From Patella vulgata (lineage: Eukaryota > Mollusca > Gastropoda > Patellidae), in the NCBI RefSeq assembly GCF_932274485.2, contig NC_065884.2:41125540-41189539 (forward strand): a DNA stretch of 64,000 bases. Direction: 5' to 3'. Below the pieces are notes generated by a model. It ran no database searches and was not told the DNA's origin. It was given only the letters and a program-made list of their open reading frames with translations. This document shows, one piece after another, positions 59,170 through 64,000 of this stretch (its first letter is position 1; every line of letters begins with the position of its first letter). Made by a program: the position numbers and the translations under genes.

Positions 59170-59464
59170 TTTGCAAATATACTTCTGGTGACAACGTCTT
59201 TCTAGGTGAACAAAGTGGTCACATATTAACCAATTATTTTTGCTTGGGTAGTAACATCATCAATAGCAGGATTGATCCCGTCTTTACTCCATACATCTTA
59301 TCAAGACCTTTAAGCAAAACTATACATTTTTCGTCACTAATTTCGATTGGTCTAGGGCCAAGCTCTAGGCCTCCAAGAATCCTCGATGGAAAATAATATC
59401 GCGAATACCAAGTCTCACGCATTACAACTGATATGTCTACCCGTGCGTGATATCCAAGTTGCAA
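59170..59464 (-). CDS. Possible coding fragment, unknown family
   Basis: The minus-strand frame reads ETWYSRYYFPSRILGGLELG, then PRPIEISDEKCIVLLKGLDK and MYGVKTGSILLLMMLLPKQK. The composition is protein-like, with few AT-driven runs, and a neighbouring piece (SPRKTLSPEVYLQIL) continues after a stop. I do not recognise it. A decayed transposon ORF is possible. Confidence 0.2.
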
Positions 59465-59514
59465 AGTTCAAGGTTCGCTCAATATCAAGGTTGCTGGAAC
59501 TTTTCGACTCCAGC

Positions 59515-59700
59515 CTCAGCTTTTCAGCTATGATAATGTTATGAACCACTTCACATCTTAGCCCAAACCTTTCCAATTTACCCTTCTTTTTTCCATTACG
59601 CTAGTACGCTTGGCTTTCCATGCGATTTTCAGCTATGATTATGTTATGGGCCACTTCACATCTTAGTTCAAACCTTTCTTATTTACTTTCAACGACTATA
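59515..59700. repeat. Short tandem duplication
   Basis: 'ttttcagctatgata' to 'cacttcacatcttag' at 59521-59562 recurs at 59629-59670, a spacing of 108 bp, with minor differences. Confidence 0.8.
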
Positions 59701-59719
59701 AACGTATCTATTCCTTTAT

Positions 59720-60670
59720 GTGATTGTATCACGACTTCTGATTGGGCAACATTATTGTTCGCGTGTCTGCGGTAAAGGGAGATAAAGTAACTAAACTAAA
59801 AGTTCGTAAATTACAGACTAATCTAGCAACAGCTAGAGTCTAACCATGAAGCTATTCAACTGTTTTTCGGACAACTAGTTTCATGATGCATAACATTCGT
59901 TGTTAAACTAAATCGGGGAGATTTCGATTTGGCAGTTTTTAGGTATTTTTGAAACAGGTTTCGAAGTGTGTTGGTTCTGTTATGCAAGATCTTTTTCGAC
60001 GTTCCAAAGTAAATGTACGGTGCTAAGATCACCTAAAGATACGTTTTAAATGTTCCCTATATAAATTAGGACAGGTTTCGCTTTAGTTTTTATATTTTAG
60101 ATTGACATTTTATTGCTTTAAATCTTCCTAGTGCAAAAACGGAAAATTTCACCTTTTAACCTCCGGGGTCTCTAAGACTAAAGATGAATTTAGCAAGTTT
60201 ACATTTTTATTGAAAGAGTGATTACTTTCGATCATTTTCAGCATACTGTCATGGTACAAGAATGGCTGCGCATTCACTTCCAGTGCAAATGACTTCATTT
60301 GACATTAAATTGACTCCGAATATCTCGAAAACGTCCCAACGGCGGACTGATTACCACTCGGCATCGTATTCTACGCAAAATTTACTCTAGAAAAGATGGG
60401 TCTGGTTTTGTGCCCATTTGATGGACACCCCCGCGCACTGAGTCTCCGGTACAGAAAAATCCATAGTTCGTACTTTAAATATTACACAAGGTTCCAAATA
60501 TAAACCCTAAAATCATAGTTGAAAGGAAGAGGTCATAAAAATTTCCTCTACTGACCTGTAACCCGTATTTCAGTAAAATTTAGACTAATTTATTCCTGGA
60601 TACAACAAATGGTGGTAATTATAAGTTAAAGCAACGGAAGTTTATAACATATGTCATGAAATAAACCTAA
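59720..60670. other. No recognised gene
   Basis: AT-rich sequence without supported features. Confidence 0.4.
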
Positions 60671-60674
60671 ATTG

Positions 60675-60709
60675 TGTGTGTGTGTGTGTGTGTGTGTGTG
60701 GGGGGGGGG
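60675..60709. repeat. (GT)n plus poly-G microsatellite
   Basis: About 12 GT units followed by nine G. Confidence 0.9.
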
Positions 60710-60714
60710 TTAAT

Positions 60715-60950
60715 GGTGTAACGAGTGTGCTTTAGATCACAAGGTGTGTGGCGTGGTTTCGATTCGCAGCTTGTACGTGACAAGTAGGGTCGCCTGTCCA
60801 AGCTCGTGGGTTTCCCAGTGATGCCCCGGTTTCCTTCAACCGCTAAAGACCCCAACGTGCAAGGACATTGTTGAAATAAAATGGAACCATATGTTAATCC
60901 CGAGATGAACTAGTTTGTATCGAGTGGGCGTTAAACCTCATTTCTGTCTC
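60715..60950 (+). mobile_element. tRNA-derived SINE
   Basis: Plus-strand copy of the 34185/34568 family. The B-box region GGTTTCGATTCGCA, the middle 'agtagggtcgcctgtcc' and 'aagacccc' are shared, and it ends GGGCGTTAAACCTCATTTC. The A box is decayed. Confidence 0.7.
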
Positions 60951-60954
60951 ATTC

Positions 60955-62995
60955 ACTTAGGTCACATATGTTGTAAAATAAAACAATACCTTTTAATAAC
61001 GTATTCTACAATAAAAATGCGATACATAACAAATGTATAAGTGTTTTTAATCATTCCATTTGGAAAGTTGTCTATTGCTAGATTATGCTGTTTGACTTCA
61101 ATTTGTTTACATTGTGTAAAGGATATATTCTAAGAAATCACATCCTATAACAATCGTTGATAAATTGATGAATAACTCAAATCTAATAAAATCGATATAA
61201 ATTGGACAGAAAATAAAGAGTGCACAATGTTTTTATGTTCACAATAAATGAATCCAATGTAATTATGACAACAAAACTAAAAGCATTAAGCGATTTTCTT
61301 CACCATAAATCAAGTCAAGCAGAATCCGTTTTGAAAGCGAATAAACATTAGTCATAACACTAAAACAGGCAAATAGACACATGATTCTGATTTATGTAAA
61401 TGTTCAAACATCTATTAGGACCATTCGATTTTCAATTTTAGTTGCATCATTTCACTTAAATCAGTAATTTGTTCATATTTGAAGCTTTTGGTTACCCCTT
61501 CATATATTTCTCATCAATTTTGTTAAAGAGAAACTCTATTATATTGTGATCATTTTCGTGGTGATATTTTGCCACGAGGATTTGGTCATAACTGACTATC
61601 GTGTGGTGCATGAGACAGGGTATGTTTACAGTTAAGGTAACTTGACGTGAATGGGGGTATGTGTAGTTACTCTATGTGTACGTACAGTAAGAATGGCAGA
61701 TAACAGCAACAACCCTTGTAATAATTTCATAGAATCTTAGAAAGTGTTGTGAGCTGTCATTCAAGACAATTAGCTTGTAACCTGAGGCACATAAAGCACG
61801 AATTGTTTGCGAACTTAATTGTAAATCCCAAATGGTTTGAAGCTGTAATAATTTTAATACAATTATTCAGAATTCAGACGAATTGAAAACATTCTAGAGC
61901 ATTCCTACGTATTGTGCAAAATTAAATCAAAAATAGGGCCAACAACAGTTTTATATGGTATCGTCAATGATAATGTGGAAAATACACAAACGATGTAAAT
62001 AACAATCAGTCGAATTATTTCAGAAGGTAAAATATGTAGCCATACATAATTCAACTAAACCAGTCGTAATATTCTTTATTTCTCTAGGTCTATACAATTT
62101 GTAGTTACAACTACTAGCAACACCATCGCTATGTCTGGCATACGATGGATATCATTCGATTTGCAGTCGGTAATGGACTTTTTGGCCACTTAAACGCGTT
62201 GGTCATAAACATGTTGTAAGCTTGTTTGAATTGAATCAGTCAAACAGGATAATGCTTGTTTAATACCACTGGTCTTAACATGAAAAAGACTGGGTCATAG
62301 TCGAGAAAGTGACAACAATTGGTGTTAATTTATCGGACCGTGGCAAAAGCTTGTGACCACTTATAACTGAATGTTGCGGTGGTTTTTGGTTTGGATATTA
62401 GTGGTCAAATAAAAGCACAATGTGCACTAAACACAATGCAGCATAATTGTTCAACAAACAGCAAACACTACATACATCAGTAGTTTGAATCAACCTACGT
62501 GATTATCCCAGTGTCGTTGTAAAAATTTGGTAACTAAAGAAATAAGGAACAAAGTGAAACCGGGTACCGAATCAACCCGTGATTATGCACATTGTCACCT
62601 TAATACAAGTTATTTCTTGATAATTAACATGTTGACTGAAATTACCTGTCTTCTGGGATAAACAGGTGATGACTAGTTCCGTCAACATTCTCTGGGAACT
62701 TAATACATTATATTTAAGACACAACAAACATCTCTAACCAAATGAAAGGGATTTGGAAATGTCTCTCGTCTGTTTACTTGTTTGGTTATGTGTAGCTGTG
62801 GCAATGTGTTAAAGAGTTCGTTTAATAGATCTGGTTCAACCGAGTACGCCTGCGCTATCTTATGTATAAATTTCAGTCAATACTGGTTTTCACAGGAGGT
62901 ATAAAAGGGAATAAAATATCAATACTTTTTAAATAATGAGCACGTTTGAAATTAATATGAAGTTTTTAAAACGCAAAAATATAAGCTACAATTAT
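60955..62995. other. AT-rich region, nothing recognised
   Basis: No supported gene, RNA or repeat. Confidence 0.45.
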
Positions 62996-63005
62996 TATTT
63001 AACAC

Positions 63006-63283
63006 ATATATAAATAGTGTCGATCACACAAGGGCAAATTGTCTTGGATTCGACCACAACGAATGAGTTTGGAGAAGAGATGGCGAATACATTGTCAAAA
63101 TTCATATATATATGCATATTCGCGTATGTTTTACGATTGGTTGAGTGCAAAAATTACTCTCATCCTGGTTTTTTTAAAATGTACATTTTTTTGCCAACTA
63201 GCATATTGAGATATTTTTTTTTACTTTGTTTAAGCCTTGATGTGAGGTGTATATATGAACAACCGGATAGTCAGGTACCATAA
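63006..63283 (+). CDS. Possible small secreted-protein exon behind a TATA box
   Basis: TATATAAATAG at 63007-63017 is a good TATA box. An ATG at 63080 (context GAGATGG) opens MANTLSKFIYICIFAYVLRL, then VECKNYSHP, which looks like a signal peptide with a cleavage site near VEC. The frame then continues as hydrophobic, AT-rich codons to a stop at 63281. An exon may end earlier, for example at the GT after CATCCTG (63163-63170). An out-of-frame ATG at 63064 precedes it. Weak evidence. Confidence 0.2.
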
Positions 63284-63384
63284 TACACTATTTGTTCAGA
63301 TTCATAGTCGCTGTGGTCAAACAGAAACAATTTAGGATGCAGCTGTTGAGATTATAATATTATCGCTATGTAAAACTAAAACTG

Positions 63385-63930
63385 TGATGCAGTAATGACG
63401 GGTTTCACCGGTACGACGTTACCCTTGCACTTATGTCAGTTCGGGTACCAATGAAACCATTAGAGAGATTCCCACATAAGCATTGCACACGTGTTATAAA
63501 ATGGACGCAGAATCAACCAAATCCAGCAATATCAATTCCATGTATACATTTGTTATTATGTTAAAAAAAAAAGTGATCCTGACAAAATTTGTTACTAACT
63601 TAAAATTCGAAAAAAATCTTAAAAAGTGACACTGACAAAATTGGTTATTTCTCAGTAACGGAAGAAGTTAGAAGCAATTGTTTGATATCTATAGCATCGT
63701 ATTAAATCATTCTATATGTTGGATGAAATTAAATATCATAAATTTAAAGCAATGTTGAAAACACTGAGTTGAATAAGATATTTGTTTTGAAGGCGAACAA
63801 TACAGTTTTTGTCAAAATGTTGTCATTTCCAGTAAAAATAAGTTTTTGAAATTAGTTTTATGAAATCACAAATGGCATTAGGCATCAAATGGTGAAACTT
63901 TTATGACAATCAAATAATAATTAAACATAC
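63385..63930 (-). repeat. Reverse copy of the 37705-39425 repeat, right half
   Basis: Matches inverted: 'gatgcagtaatgacgggtttcac' against the end of the copy at 39395-39422, then 'ggtaccaatgaaa', 'cataagcattgcac' and 'tggacgcagaatca' with their inverses at 39290-39370, and 'atcctgacaaaatt' near 39232. Confidence 0.75.
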
Positions 63931-64000
63931 ATTAAACAAGAGCTAAATCTGCCAATTGCAAGTCTTTCTTTAGGCCTGAAATGTTATCTAAATTATTAAT
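63931..64000 (+). repeat. Start of a copy of the 48640-50215 family, cut by window end
   Basis: Shares 'tctttctttaggcctgaaatgtt' (in parts) and 'caagagct' with 48955-49020. Confidence 0.7.

Overview
The window looks like invertebrate nuclear DNA, most likely from a mollusc and possibly a gastropod. It is AT-rich, gene-poor and dominated by mobile-element debris. The organism call rests on an abundant element family of the Helentron-derived (HINE/DINE-like) type, with tandem-repeat cores and ATACGCCCACAT / ATGTGGGCGTAT ends, and on tRNA-headed SINEs ending in CGTTAAACCCCATTT. It also rests on L2-like and RRM-ORF1 LINEs, and on one host exon of a cyclic-nucleotide-gated (CNG) channel. This is inference from repeat style, not a species identification.

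Layout. 1-3.0 kb: two HINE copies with a 320-330 bp tandem core. 5.0-7.0 kb: broken L2-like LINE (+). 7.19-11.9 kb: a HINE-like region interrupted by a 2.0 kb foldback element with an exact 9-bp target-site duplication, and by a BEL/Pao retrotransposon fossil. 14.1 kb: 210-bp palindrome. 14.9-19.3 kb: nearly full-length but broken LINE (-) with ORF1, endonuclease, RT and a C-terminal zinc knuckle. 20-26 kb: SINEs, HINE pieces and a TIR-bounded nested element. 27.1 kb: a second foldback element with its own 9-bp duplication. 28.15-29.58 kb: the only confident host gene, the 5' part of a CNG channel (+); its later exons were not found in the window.

31.0-32.5 kb and 39.6-41.2 kb: two 1,531-bp Tc1-type transposons, nearly identical, each with a 339-residue DD34E transposase and 34-bp terminal repeats. 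42.1-42.6 kb: internally deleted mariner remnant, followed by a tandem array (42.8-43.7 kb). 47.0-47.8 kb: Tx1/L1-like LINE tail. 48.6-52.1 kb: large inverted repeat enclosing a GC-richer island. 54.7-56.6 kb: HINE carrying an 85-bp-arm palindrome that contains a well-formed type I hammerhead-ribozyme motif. The rest is AT-rich DNA with no recognisable gene.

The host gene and the mobile elements have no visible functional link; the CNG exon sits in a repeat-rich landscape that may include its own large introns. The observations most worth checking are the hammerhead motif, the HINE family with exchangeable cores and a structurally conserved 3' hairpin, the foldback family with 9-bp duplications, the twin Tc1 copies with uninterrupted ORFs, and the aspartate in the CNG selectivity filter.
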